This document shows positions 39,001 to 51,812 of a stretch of DNA of 64,000 nucleotides, one piece after another (the stretch's first letter is position 1; each line of letters begins with the position of its first letter). Under the pieces are notes generated by a model. That model saw nothing but the letters and a program-made list of their open reading frames with translations. It made no database searches and was not told the origin of the DNA. A program made the translations under genes and the position numbers. This DNA is from Pyrocephalus nanus. Lineage: Eukaryota > Chordata > Aves > Passeriformes > Tyrannidae. The stretch lies in NCBI GenBank assembly GCA_038380795.1, contig CM076261.1, forward strand, positions 35,303,866 through 35,367,865, read 5' to 3'.

Positions 39001-41550
39001 TCCAAATGACTTGCAATTACTTCTTCTAGACAACATATAAACAAAGGTTGCTTGTCAGCTCCGTAGGAATTTCTTATGAACTATTAATTTTATTTTTCTT
39101 TGTACAACCTATTTTCTGTTTTTTTTCTTCACCTGACACTGAGGAGATGTTAGAAGAACTAACAAATTACCTCCCCCCAATGCCATCTCCAATCTTCATA
39201 TTTCTGTCCTGTACTAAGAAAAAAAAATGCCATCACTCTTATTTTCTGTGTTAGAAAGTAGAAGGAAAAAATATTTAAAAGAAAGAATAAGGTTTTTCAT
39301 CTGTGGCTTGTAGTGGATATAGGGGGTCAATACAGTATTATAATATTCTACAATTAAAGAAAACCAAGAGCAAATGTGCAGAAAAAATTACTATACAATA
39401 GAATGGTAGGTCCATCATGAAGAAAAGCAAAACAAAGCACTGGAGAAATCAGCGATGAATACAAATGACAGAAAAAAAGAAGAGTGGATAATGCAAACAC
39501 TGGTTAGGTTAAAGGGACACAAAAATGTGATAAAATAAAAAGTAATGGTAATAAAATGCAAAGAAGCAGAGAAAAGAAGAAAAGACAAGCAAAAGGGTAG
39601 TTAGTTAAACTCAAGGCAAACCAGTTAACACTATGAGTTAGCTTTTGTTCTAACTGGTAGTATGTTTGTAAGAGTTTTAAATTTATGCAAGACAAAAAAT
39701 TTGAACAAACTCATTTATGTCCTGTAAGAAGGCTGAGCTCAAAATTTTAAGGAGTTTCCCTTACAGTGCATGTAAGTATTGGAAGAGAAGGAAAATTGGT
39801 TTTAGGCTAGGGTTGAAAAGTTCCCATGTAATAATAAATCTAGTTCTCCCACAATTCAAAATGGGGTGATCAAATTTTTGAGTATTCTTTTGGGATGTTG
39901 TTTTATTTCACCTGCAAATAGCTTTATTTGTTGTAGATTTCAAAATTAAAAGCATTCAAATGTCACTCCTAACTTTGGGTTTAATGCAATCTGCTAAACC
40001 TATAAATATTGTTGCTGACAGAATGTTCCTAGAAGACTATTAATGTAAAAGGCATGTCATGGCAAAAAGAATAAGTTAGACTTATTCTTCTGATGTAGTG
40101 CAGAACAGTTTGACATCAAACACAGTTGCCGATGGGCAAGAAAAGCACAGAGAAAATGGAAATGGAAAATATGCATGCTGTGTCTTACAGGGAAACTTCA
40201 AACAGCTATCAGATAGCACTAGGCCTGGATTAGCTCCAAATTCAGAAGATTTGTTCTCTAACTAGTACTGAAGATTGGTATCTTGTACCAAAAATGTGAA
40301 AAAAAATGGTGACATGATTTGGCAAAGACTGATAATTCCTAAGATTCAGTGACTAGCTGCTGCTAGGGGAACTGAGCTTCAAGAGCAGGGAAATGCAGTG
40401 AGCATAATCAGTTTGAGCCATCATTAACCAGTAACCTTGCCTACAGGAGTCTGTATGTTTAGCTGTAACTAAACAGTCCCTGCACTAGCATTAACTAGGC
40501 AGTATTTATTCTTCTATCAGCATCCAGTGGTCTCGAATTCTTTTCTTGTCACAATCATTTCTGGTTTTGCCATCTCATATATCTTTGAGTAGTGACCTTA
40601 TTTATTTTTAATTCACTTAAGCTTTTATTTTTGCTAAGAGGTAACATAGGCACTGTCTGCCTGTGTCTCACACTGCTAGAGAGGACATTTCTACCTCTAG
40701 TAGATGTCTCTTCCTAGTAAAAATGAAACCTTCTGCCCAGCTCCATCTTTGCAGAACCGGATAAGTTAGGGTTGAGAAAGTGCTTGTTGGAAAGGAAGGT
40801 ACTTATGCCCAACAGCACTGTGTAATAGCATTTTTGCTACCTAATGCAGATTCCTCCTTGAATGCCTATGTAAATCTACCACTGTGCCTTGAATGTACTG
40901 ACACTTGTTCACAAGGTGCCCTGAAATCCTAACAAAGGCTGAAGCAGGGAATTTAAGCACTTTTTGCTATTACAGTACTACTGCGACAATGGAATACAGA
41001 CAACAGAGTAACATACTGCAAGACTTCACCATTCACCAAGAACACAGATTTGATTCCCAGGAACAATTTCTAGTAAATTATTTTTAAGTCTTCCTGGTAA
41101 ATATTACTTCCAAATAGTGACAATTAGGTATAATCTCTATTTACCATTGTGAATTGGTTTTATAAAAGAGTTCATTTTAAAGAAGAAGAAATCTTCCATA
41201 GGTAGACTTTATAAACAAAGATCAATTTACTGTCAGGAAACTTGTATTAAACTTTCAGGGATCTCCGCCAATAGTAGTTATTAAAAACAAGCACAAAGAA
41301 ATTAGCATTAAATAGAAGAAGGTATGGTAACATACAACAGGTCATTGCCAACAACTTAATTGCCAAAAAATAAGTTTTCTCTGTGGAAGCAAAGCCTATT
41401 TTTTAGAAGACTAATAACCATACACAGTGAAAACACGGTGCGCATATAAAAATATTTAGAAAATAAATGAATCCCATATGCACTTTCTTGAACTAAAATT
41501 TTATGTGAATGTCTAAAGTACTGACTGCCATTTTGAAAACTGACATTCGT
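36077..41550. other. AT-rich DNA, no gene recognised
   Basis: It contains the TA-rich simple repeat and scattered short T runs. No exon, RNA gene or transposon tail identified. Confidence 0.55.
36276..36340. repeat. TA-rich simple repeat
   Basis: Interrupted TATA tract without a long pure run. Confidence 0.85.
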
Positions 41551-41820
41551 AGAATCACAGAATCACAAAATATGTTGAGTTCGAAGGGATGTACCAGGAT
41601 CATTGAGTCTAACTCCTGGCCCTGCACAGGACAATCTCCAAGAGCTCACACTATGTGACTAAGAGTATTGTCCAAGGGTTCTTGAACTTTTATCAGGCTT
41701 GGTGCTGTGACCAGTTCCCTGGAGAGCCTGTTCTAGTGACCACTTACCCTCTGAGTCAAGAACCTCTTTCTAATATCTCACCTAAACCTCTCCTGACACA
41801 ACTTTAGGCCGGCCACTCCT

Positions 41821-42150
41821 TCAGGTTCCATCACCAGTCACCACAGAGAAGAGATCAGTGTCTGCCCCATCTCTTCCCCTCACAAGAAGTTGTACACTGT
41901 AGTGAGGTCTCCCCTTCTTCAGTCTGAACAAACCAAGTGATCTCAGCCACTCCTCATATCGCTTCCCCTCAAAGCCCTTTACCATCTTTGTTGACCTCCT
42001 TTGGATGCTCTCTAACAGGTTAATATCTTTCTTATAGTGCAGTGCCCAATATTCAAGGTGAGGCCACACTAGTGCAAAGCAGAGCAGGGCAATCCCCTCC
42101 CTTGACCAGCTGGCAATGCTGTGCCTGATGCCCCCCTCCCCCCAGGACAT
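41821..42150 (-). pseudogene. CR1 ORF2 C-terminal domain remnant
   Basis: A 109-codon minus-strand frame carries the C-terminal CR1 ORF2 block: LVWPHLEYWALHYKKDINLL, then ESIQRRSTKMVKGFEGKRYE, EWLRSLGLFRLKKGR and LFSVVTGDGT. Several residues usually found after the LKK/LEKRR motif are missing, which points to a small in-frame deletion near 41,925. On the 5' side a C-rich run (GCCCCCCTCCCCCCAGG, + strand, about 42,130) marks a frame break to the preceding block. Confidence 0.8.
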
Positions 42151-42389
42151 GGTTGGCTCTCCTGACTACTAGGGCACGGCTGACTCATGTTCAACTTGCC
42201 ACTGACCTTTCCACAGCACTGCTTTCCAGCATCTCATTCTCCAGCCTGTATAAACATCCAGGATTGCCCCATTCCAGATGCAGAATCCAGCACTTTTGCT
42301 TGTTGAATTTCAGTAGTCAGTCATTACCCAGCACACTAACTTGTCAGTGTCTCTCTGCAGGGCCTCCCTGCCTTGGAGGGAGTCAACAT

Positions 42390-43580
42390 CTCCTCCCAGT
42401 TTTGTGTCATCTGCCAACTTGTTTAGTATCCCTTCCAGTGCTGCATCCAAGTCATTTATGGAGATGTTGAAGAGCACAGGGTCTAAGATGGAGACCTGTG
42501 GAACCCCACTAGCAACAGGTCACCAGTCTGATGTCACCCCATTCATTCACTGTTACCCTCTATGCTTGACCTGTGAGCCAATTGCTTACCCACTGCATGA
42601 TGTGTTTATCCAGCTGTGTGCTGGACGTTTTGTCCAGAAGGACCCTGTGACAGACAGTATTGAAAGCTTTACTGAAATCCAAAAAGATTACGTCAAGTGG
42701 CTTCCCTTGATCAGCTAGGTGGGTCACCCTATTATAAAAAGAAATCAGGTTTAATAAGCAAGACTTTCCGCTCATGAAGCCTTGCTGGCTGTGACCAATG
42801 ACTGTGTTGTCTTTCAATAAGGTGTTTTTCAATATGTCCCAGAATAATCTTCTCCATAACTTTTCCAGGCACTGAAATGAGACTAAAGAAGTGACACTGA
42901 AGTTTCTGGGGTCCTTCCTTTTGCCCTTCTTAAAAATTGGGACAATATTCACCAGCTTCCAGTCAGCTGTGACTTTCCTGGCTTCCCAAGACCCATCAGA
43001 AATTGTCAAGAGAGGTTGTGAGATGACATCATTCACCTCTTTGAGGATTCTGGGATGAATCCCATCACACCCCACCTTGTAGGGATCAAGCTGGAGCATA
43101 TCCTGCACGAGTTCAGGGTCAGTTGGAAGTTAATCATGCTCGCAGCCGTGGTTCTCCAGCTCAGGGCACTGAGACCCTCATGGTCTGTAATCCTTAAAGA
43201 CAGAAGCAAAGAATATGTTAAACACTTCTACTTTGTCCCTGTTTGTGAGGTGACCATCCTCATCCTGTAATGGGACAATATTATTTTTACACTGCTTTTT
43301 ACCATTATTTATTTGAAAAAGCTCTTCATATTGTCCCCCAAATTTCTGGCCAGCTGCAACTCCAGTTGAGCTTTGCCAGCAAGAATTTTCTACATTCAGC
43401 AGCAAGCAGCACCTCTGAATTCTTCCCATGTCACTTGACTTTGCTTCCACTGGTCATATATCTTCCTTATTGCCTTATTTCCAAGAGAAGATCCCTTCCT
43501 CACCTGCTTGACTTCTGACATTTGGGAATTGCCTGCTCCTGTGCCCTTAGGAGGTGATGTTTGAAAACAGACCAGCACGG
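42390..43580 (-). pseudogene. CR1 reverse transcriptase remnant
   Basis: The best continuous frame is 42,560-43,108 (182 codons). It begins at the DPYKVGCDGIHPRIL block and continues through KLVNIVPIFKKGKRKDPRNF, QQGFMSGKSCLLNLISF and LDVIFLDFSKAFNTVCHRVL to WVSNWLTG. Upstream pieces at 43,178-43,578 carry the linker from endonuclease to RT (DKVEVFNIFFASVF). The catalytic loop lies past the frame break, at about 42,390-42,425, as LADD where CR1 usually has FADD. This is the RT of the long CR1 element, now split by frameshifts. Confidence 0.85.
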
Positions 43581-44371
43581 ATGAACTCTACTACCTGCAA
43601 AACCATTTTCCCAGGGGACTTTATTTCCTAATTCCCTGAGCAGCCAGAACTTTGCTCTTCTCATTTCAGAACTGAGGTTTTGCTGGCACTTTTCTTTCTG
43701 TCAACAGAGATTTTAAACTCAATCTCTTCGTGATTGCCTGTGGCCAAAGCTGCCACCAATCTCCACCTTACTCATGAGATCTCTATTGAAAAGCAAGAGA
43801 TCAAGGAGAGTATTTTTCGAGTCAGGTCACTTAGGACCTTTTCCACAAAGTTGTCATCCAGATTTTTAGGAATCTTCTAGCCCAGGTTTTACCAGCTATG
43901 TGATGCTCCCAGTTATTTTCTGGCAAGTTGAAGTCCCTGTTATGGACAGGGGCAGTTAGCTTGGAAGTGTCCCTTAGTTCCTCAAGGAATAATTAGTTGG
44001 TGTCATTGTCCTTGCTAGGAGGTCTATAGTAGACTCTCACAATGACATCTGCATTATTTGTTTGCCCCTTGATTCTCGCTCAAAGGCTCTCAACTGTGCA
44101 ATTGCCAGCTGTGAGCTCCATACATTCTAGCCCCTTCTATTACATGCAGTGCCATCCCTCTGCCTCTTCTGCCCTGCCTATCCCTCCTGAAAAGTCTGTA
44201 ACCATCCAATGGGACACTCCAATCACAGGAATCATCCCACCAGATTTCATTTTTGCTAGTGATGTTGACTTTCTGGGATTGGGCCAAAGCTTTGAGCTCC
44301 TCTTGCTGCTTCTTCATGCTGCATGCACTGCTGCCAAAACATTTCATATATGGATGCACTGTTGCCAACAC

Positions 44372-44825
44372 CTAATGAGGAAGATGGAGGGATCCCATTA
44401 GTGGCTGTTTCTTCGAGTTTCGGCACACCATCCCCTTGCTCATCACTGGTGAGACTGTTTTTATGCCCTTCCTCCATCCAAGGTAGTTCAAAGCTCTGTC
44501 ATCAAGCCCCAATAGCTGCTGTGCTAGAACTCTTTTTTTCCTTTGAGATAGGTTCATCCCATCAGGTGTCAGTAGATCAGGTATTGAGTAGATCATCCCA
44601 TGGCCAAAAACCCCAATTTTTTTCCAATTACACCAACCTCGACGGCATGCATTGACCTGATGGCTCTGCCTATTCCTATCAATATAATTCCTCTTTACCT
44701 GCCAAATTGAGGAAATCACTACCTGTGCTCCTGACCCCTCTAGCAATTGTCCCAGGGTCCTGAAGTCTCTTTGTTATTTTATCACTGCCAGTTTCAGCAA
44801 CAAATGGTGGATAGTAATCAGAGGG
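44372..44825 (-). pseudogene. CR1 ORF1 esterase-like domain remnant
   Basis: Two overlapping minus-strand frames together cover the C-terminal half of CR1 ORF1, with a frameshift near 44,720. The first has PSDYYPPFVAETGSD. The second has GSGAQVVISSI, a cysteine/tryptophan-rich GWCNWKKIGVFGHGM stretch and PDGMNLSQRKKRVLAQQL. CR1-type ORF1 proteins are known to carry an SGNH-type esterase domain. In that family the last motif is DGxHLS with a catalytic His. Here the codon at 44,552-44,554 is AAC (Asn), so the catalytic His is lost in this copy. The N-terminal part of ORF1 is missing. Confidence 0.7.
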
Positions 44826-46136
44826 CGTTACTAGACCAGAGCACTTTCCAGTAAAGAAAGTCAACAATAAGAGTGCTATGAAATAAATGTGTGTTGCCTT
44901 AAGTATCTTCATGGTGATCACCATAAGCTTATGTACTACTTCTAGGCAGTTAGTTTCATTTGTTATACAGGAAACACCAGATGTTCTGGAATTTGTGATA
45001 TCAACCACTTGAATGAATTGTTTAAGAGACTTCAGTCTTCACAAGATACTTAATTACGGGTGCTGAAGGAGAAAATGAGGCTGCACACACAGAGTTTGAT
45101 TTCGGGACTTGTCCACTTTTTGGTGTTCCCCTTTTATTCCTATTCCCTTGTAAACAGTACCCAGTGTTTTTCTTTTAGTCAGCTGGAATTCTCAGGATCA
45201 TCCCAAACCAGTGCCCTGATTCCACACATTCACACTCGCATCATGTGGTGACTGTGTTCAGCCACAAGAGAAAAACACATGCTTATTGTGCAGGCTAGTT
45301 AAAGTGGTTTTCCATTTTGAGGAATAACATTCTCTCTCTAAAAGCATTTAGCCAAGGTCGATCCTCCCTTTGGATTCTGATTAACTAAATGCAGGTGCAG
45401 AGTAACTCAGCTTGTTTCCACACTTAATTAGCAATTACTTCTAGCTTTAGTGTCATTTAGCAATCTGAGCAATACTTATTATTTACATAAGTATCATGAT
45501 TATTTTCTCTATAAATGAGATTATATTAGTGAAAGTGACCATAAAAACCCCTACTTTATGGAGAGTGATTTATGCCTAGTAGGAGGGATTAAACATGTCT
45601 TTCAGGACCCCACTCTTTATTTTGGGCAATACCTAATGTCTATCTCCTTCCTACCACTAAGATTAAGTGATACACATGTACAACTTTAGGCATACTTCTA
45701 ACCACAAATAATTATGAAACTAGAGACTCCCCTGGGACAGAGTTGGTGAGTGTGAACTGTGCCACCTGATGGAGCATGGCTGAGAAAGCTAGTTATGACA
45801 CTTCAGTAAATTCTGGATTCCCTTATAAATTTAAATCAAATAGCAAAACTGATTATTTTTGAGACGAGGTCCTTAAAATTTTTTTGAAAGTAGTGAAAAG
45901 CTTATACCAGTTAAAGTCTAACCCCAAAGGTTACTCACTGTTTGGCTTCTCATTTTATTAACATTCTGTAATAAATGTCCAAGGAAGTATTTATATTTGC
46001 CTAAGGTTCACTTTATTTGGAATCTTCTTTCATACTGAATTTGACCTTCACAAGTTTTTCCATAAGTGGTGACCTTTAGATTAGCCTCCCATGTAAAGAA
46101 GTGACTATGCTGTCTGACACTTTTCATTCTGCACAG

Positions 46137-46178
46137 AATATATATGAAATATATGAAAATATATGAAAATATATGAAT
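46137..46178. repeat. 10-bp ATATATGAAA tandem repeat
   Basis: About four units of ATATATGAAA with small variations. Confidence 0.85.
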
Positions 46179-47765
46179 AATTTTAAATATCTGTTATAAA
46201 TATGCTATTTTGTTAATGTGTTCCAAACAAAATAACATCTTTTTTATGGTCAAAGTATGGTCAATGTCCCACGAATATTTTGCATTGTTGATTTCTTAAA
46301 AACCTCAAAAAACCTAAAATGTTTTGTTATATACAGATTTTTTCATGTGTTTACAAGAAATATGAGCATATTTGGAGAGGAAACAAGAGTTTTATGATCA
46401 AAAATGTAACTTAATTATTTCTCTGTTTATTAAAAAAATTAATAATTTCATAGCATTTCTTTATAATTTCATAGTATTTCATTATAAACATATAAAGCTG
46501 TCAAAGAAACTGGAAAAAGTTTAGGCTGAGAAATATGCACGTTGTTGAGTCAAATACTGGCAAAAATAACATCATGACATATTTAGAGTTATTTAAAAAA
46601 TAACACTTTAGAAATAATACAGTTCTGAAATATGGAAATTAACACACGAGTTGAATAAACATGGTTTTGAGTTGATACAGGGGGAAAAAAATGTTAACCC
46701 ATGGACAATGATGCATTGGAATTAGTTTTCCATACATGCCACACAGTCTCCATCCTTACCAAAATTTTTTAAACCCAGGGGACAAAGCTCCAAGTAACAT
46801 TGTCTGACCCCACAGCTGACCCTACTTTGAGCAGTAGGCTTGGCAAGAGGCCTCCTGATGTCCCTTCCTGGTTGAGTTACCCTTTGGTTCTAGGAAAATT
46901 GTTTTGCCTACTTGTGAGAAAACATCATCAAGTATAAAGGTTCAGTTTATATATCTACTAAAATAAGCCCCACTCGGAGGTTAAATGCCATTGGCTTAGG
47001 AAAACGGATGGAAACTGCATTTGGTGTGAGTATCTCTGTAAGTAGGAATAACTGAGATTTCCCGAATACAGGAGTTTCAGATGGAAGTACCGTGAACTAA
47101 TAGTTCCTCCGCAATCTCTTGAAACAAGCATTAAAGTAGCCAAAGATCAAGAACTAGAAACATGAGAAAAAATATATTAATTATATTGGGTGAAAGATAA
47201 AGGTTATTAAATATGTAGGAGGACTCAGAAATTGAACAACAGTACAGTCAGGTCTTTATTTTATATAAATTTAGTTCATTTATGTTACAGCCGTGGACTT
47301 GAGCCACTAGATAAAGTAAAAATTAATATTACTCTTTGATGCTTATGTATATAACTACATATATGTAGTATCCTTGTTCTGTACTTATGCTTAAAGTGTA
47401 GGTGAATGTATCACAATGAATCTCAGGACGTATTTTTATGTACAACATAATTTCAGTCTTTCCAGTGAAATACAAATATTAACTTCTCTAACCTATTTTT
47501 ATATATATGATGTGTAGAATATCTTCCCTTTTCTCTTCAAGTTAATAAGAAAAAGACTCTAGTTGTTTAATTATCTTACAATGTCATTATACCTCAGACA
47601 CCTGAGGTCATCAGTTTCAAGGTAGTATAACTGTGAGACTGAAGCCTTCTGAGTGCTAAAGTAACAGGAAACAGTCTCTTTCCTTTTGTCACATACATAT
47701 AAAATAATTTCAATGTAATACACTGTTAAGCCTTATCTGTTTCATACTATATTTTGAGTTTGATT

Positions 47766-47815
47766 TTTTTTTGTTTGTTTGTTTTGGTTTGTTTTGTTTT
47801 TTTGTTTCCCCTAGG
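47766..47815. repeat. T-rich TTTG repeat
   Basis: T tract with GTTT and GTTTT units, ending in CCCC. Frames across it are artefacts. Confidence 0.85.
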
Positions 47816-49117
47816 TTTTCTTTTTCTTTCTTGCTTGCTTTCCTGTCTTTTTTCCTTCATCCCATTTCTGGTATCTTCTTTGTCTCGTTACAAGCTGAAC
47901 ACAATATCCAAGATATTTCACTCAAAGGATAAAAATATTCAGGTGTCAACCCCGTGCAAACATCTCACTCACAGAAAACAAGATGAAAATGTTGGTGTCT
48001 ATAAGTGTCAGGTTAGGGGTTTTTTGTGAATAGAAAGATTTTGCCTCTTAATATCATGTTAAGATTTTGCAGAATAACTGATACCAATGACATACCATAT
48101 GCGAAACATTAGAACAAATGCCCTTCTTAATAGAGTTTGACAGACAAAAACATTTTTTGTTTACCTTTTAGACACATATTTTGATATAACTCTAAATTTT
48201 TTTCTGTTTTGGGTCTGTAAAACTTTGTTCATTCTATTGAAGAGACCAATGGTCATTGGTTAAAAAAAATAGCTTTTTGGTTTCAGTAAATCATTACTGT
48301 AATTTTTCTGTCACAGTTCTATTAATTAGCTTCAAAGGCTGCATGTAAAGACACTGATGATTCAGTGGGCATTACATCTATTGGATTTGTGTTGCTTTAT
48401 TATAAATTAAAAAAATCCAGGTATATTAGATTAATTTGTAGAAAAGTACAGTTATTTATTTATTTTATTACTTGATAATGCTACTAATATTTAAGCTAAT
48501 TAGCTTTTAGCAATCTCTGAAATATATTTTTCTGCTTACAAAAGACTACAGGAACAAATTGCCTTAAATTTTTTTGAAGACATATTTTGGGCAGTAGTCT
48601 TACTAAGAACTAAATAAGATGAGAATCTCAGTGTGAGCAGATTTTTTTATTTTTTTTTACTATTTTACTACATAATTTGATACTTTACTAAATATCAAAT
48701 GTTTCATTCTCTTTAAATATGAAATATTATGAATTTCTGTTATTCTATTTCTTACCACCCTCCCCTGCCCTTTCATGGGCCTAGTAATTCAAACCCTATG
48801 GATGTTTTTTGATTGTGAGAAAAACCAGTTGCAACTAAATTTATTTTCCTATATGTTATCTCCCATCATCTTTAATTATAAATTTCAGAAAGAATGATAT
48901 GTCATTAATATGCAGTCAAGAATATTAAGACAATCTATAAAGAAATTTTAAAATATCAAAAAGAAATATGTTGGTTTGATTGTTTAATACAAATAACTGT
49001 ATTCCTGTATGGATAGCCTGTGACACTAACATTGATGAAGATGTTTAACAATCACAAAACTCTTTTTGTTATATTTATGCTGAATTACAATGAGAAACTG
49101 TACTACATGCAGCTTTT

Positions 49118-49195
49118 CAAGAAAAAAAAAAAAAGAAACAAAACAACCAAAACCAAAATAAACAAAACAAACCACAAAAACTCAAAGAAAACTAT
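49118..49195. repeat. A-rich low-complexity tract
   Basis: A13 followed by AAAC/AACC-like units. The Lys/Asn/Thr-rich frame through it is an artefact. Confidence 0.85.
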
Positions 49196-51311
49196 TATTC
49201 TTTCTTGGAGTAAAAGAAACACCAGAGCTATGGGTGTTGGTATGAAGATGATACATTATGTTTCTCATGGGGCCTTGAGAGGATAATGAGCCTTTCAGAA
49301 CTTTTCATTAATTTTCAAAGCAGAATGAGTACCTGAAGTTCTAGGACCATTGTGTGTTAGATTTTTTTTTAATGGAAGTCCAGGAAACCTGGTTATTCTA
49401 CAGCACACAGTTTTGTACAGCTAGAGAGCTTCCTAGTCTTTCTGCTTCCCTTTGCTTTGAGGTAAATTATAAGCCAAGAGAACAAAATGTACTAAAGACA
49501 TTTTGAGTATGAGCTTTTCATGCATCAGTTGCTACAATTGCCAGAGGATTCTGTAAGATGGTAAAATGACCAGAAAAGATAAATAAGTCAAGAGAATTTC
49601 TCTTAGGACATGCTTTTAACATGCTGAGAGCTCAGAAAACTCTTTTAACTGTTGAAATAGCACCTCTGCTTACTCTCCCATTTAATGGAGAGTTTCTGCC
49701 TTGCACTTGTCAAAAAGAATTAGGCCATAACAAGTGTCAGCAACTTTAAAAATATAAAATAATAATATTATATTTCTCTAAAATTATGTCAAATCTCTGC
49801 TGCTACTTGGAAACACTTTATCATATTCCTTTACTACATTGTTTTTTGCTGAAAGGGTAAATGATGATTGTTGCTCAGTGTATGAACTTTCTGCCTTGTT
49901 ATTATCAGTAAGACAGCCCTCTGGGCTTGTTTTAAATTCCAAAGAGAATTCCCCAGACAGGTGAAATCAACTGAATAAAATAAATTGAAACCTACTTTAC
50001 AGAGGTACCGTGGGGTTTGACTTAAGTAATGAAGTGAAAAAGCTGTTGTGTTCTGCTTGCAAGTGTACCTGAGCTGTAAAGAAATGTGTGATGTATATCT
50101 GAAATACTAATCTAGACAGAACTCTAGATTGAAATGCTAATGAAAACATTCCAGTCAGGCTTCTTTCTCTTCCAAGTATTCTATTGGTTTGTGCAACAGA
50201 TACTGAAGTCAATCCCATGGTTTCTTAACTTACATTTCACAGAAAAATATTAGGTTTACAATGCACACCCCGACCTCGTTAGATTTGTATAAATTACGTT
50301 TGATTCACACAGATTTAGATTTAATTTCTATAGGCATAGTTTAAATCTAGGAATGTAGGACTTTGGATATTTTGCATTCAATAGGAAATAATAATAATAT
50401 TTTTTAAAAAATATGAAGCATGGTGAGATGTGGTGAACAAGTTTCTTCTGTGTAATTTTTGGTTTAAGTTTTCAAGTAATACCTAGAAGTCTGCAAAATA
50501 TAGGAAAATATGTAGACTCAGTACATGTTCCTACTTACATGTTTTGGTCTTGTGAATGCTTCAGAAAACTTTAGCACTTATTCCACCCAACTTCATCATA
50601 GATGTGTACTGGGGCCGATCTGTTGACAAAAGAATGAAAAAATGTGAATTCTTATTTGGATAAATGGAGTAAAGAAGAAAGGGAAACAGTTTGTGCATTT
50701 CTGGATACATTTTTGAAAGTAACAGTATATTTAAAAATATTTTTCATTATGCAAATATAGACTAGTTTTTGTATAATATGCAAAATGAAGAAATTAAAAA
50801 CTACTTTGACTCTAACACAATCTGATTTCAACTCATTCATCAGAATTATGTTAACAATTAGAAGAACAACTAGTAAAGAACAGTAAAAGATTTCAAAATA
50901 ATTTAAAATTTTTGCAACAAAATATTGAATTACAAAGCACAGCATGCACTATTGTCAAATACACTGGTTTTGCCTCATGGGAAAAAGACCCCATTAGAGC
51001 TGAGCAGTAAAAAGCAACTCTGCTGGATGGAAAGTTTTGATATTTCCAAAATTGTTTTCATTCCCATACAAACCAAACTATTTTAATTTTGAAATTCTAC
51101 ACGAAATGTAACACAATATTGGTTATGTGGAGGTCATCTGGATATCTGATTCAATAGCAATAACTTTAGAAGCCCTGGGATTTTTTCTCCCAGATGTGTG
51201 TTTTAGTACCTAGAATTTCTATACGCTAAGTAAATGAGTTTGCAGACAACTCCAAACTTTGCTTGATAGTAATGAAAATTTTATTGAAACAGGAAAATCT
51301 TTGACAAATTG

Positions 51312-51812
51312 TAGAATCCTAGAATTGTAAAATCATAGAATGCTTTGATCTGGGAGGGATCTGAAAGATCATCTAATTTCAACTCCTCTGCCACAGGCAG
51401 GGACACCTCCTGCTTGACCAGGTCCTGAAATCCCATCCAACCTGGATTTGAAAACTTCCAGGGATGTGTCATCCACAGCTTCTCTGGGCAACATGTTCTG
51501 ATGCCTTACCACACTTACAGTAAAGCATTTCTTCCAAATATACAACATAAACTAAGCGTCTTTCCATCTAAAACTGTTTTCCTTGTCCTATCACTGTAAG
51601 CCTTTGTAAAATGTCATCTCTGTCTTTCTTGTAGGTCACCTTTAGTTACTGGAAGGCTGCCCTAAGGTCTCGCCAGAACCTGCTCTTCTCCAGGCTGAAC
51701 AACTCCAGCTCTCTCACCTTGTCTTCATAGGAGCGGTGCTCCGGCTCTCTGATCATCTTTGTGGCCCTCCTATGGACTTGCTCCAACAGGCTCGTGTCCT
51801 TCCTATCTTAAT
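51312..51812 (-). mobile_element. CR1 3' end with ORF2 C-terminus (minus strand)
   Basis: Starting from the inverted tail (TAGAATCCTAGAATTGTAAA), the UTR carries GATCATCTAATTTCAACTCC and CCTGGATTTGAAAACTTCCA. Further in is the ORF2 end, CTTCTCCAGGCTGAACAACT and GGCCCTCCTATGGACTTGCT, with the 5' break near 51,812. It is moderately diverged. Confidence 0.87.

Larger units (their letters stand above)
41551..44850 (-). mobile_element. Long CR1 retrotransposon copy (ORF1 end, EN, RT, 3' tail)
   Basis: This is the longest element here, about 3.3 kb. On the minus strand the order is as follows. An ORF1 C-terminus lies at about 44,850-44,370, with GAQVVISSI and LLTPDGMNLS blocks of the CR1 esterase-like domain. 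The endonuclease lies at about 44,370-43,700, with RVYYRPPS and RDFNLPENNW. An RT region at about 43,580-42,390 has FNIFFASVF, DPYKVGCDGIHPRIL, LDFSKAFNT and [11 protein letters not shown]. The 3' end and UTR follow, finishing in inverted octamers (AGAATCACAGAATCAC at 41,551). Several frameshifts, stops and small deletions break it, for example the loss of a short block near 41,925. It cannot be active. The 5' end is truncated near 44,850, after a PSDYYP motif. It is a CR1 lineage in which reverse transcription starts at the 3' tail. Confidence 0.92.
44851..51311. other. AT-rich DNA, no gene recognised
   Basis: It starts beyond the 5' truncation of the long CR1. It holds the simple repeats at 46.1, 47.8 and 49.1 kb. 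No exon or further transposon recognised. Confidence 0.55.

Noticed and set aside
42153..42718. + strand frames of 105 and 125 codons
   Set aside because: They are antisense shadows of the CR1 RT on the minus strand.
50652..50945. 97-codon hydrophobic minus-strand frame
   Set aside because: Composition follows the AT-rich DNA (Ile, Leu, Phe, Lys, Asn); no recognisable motif.
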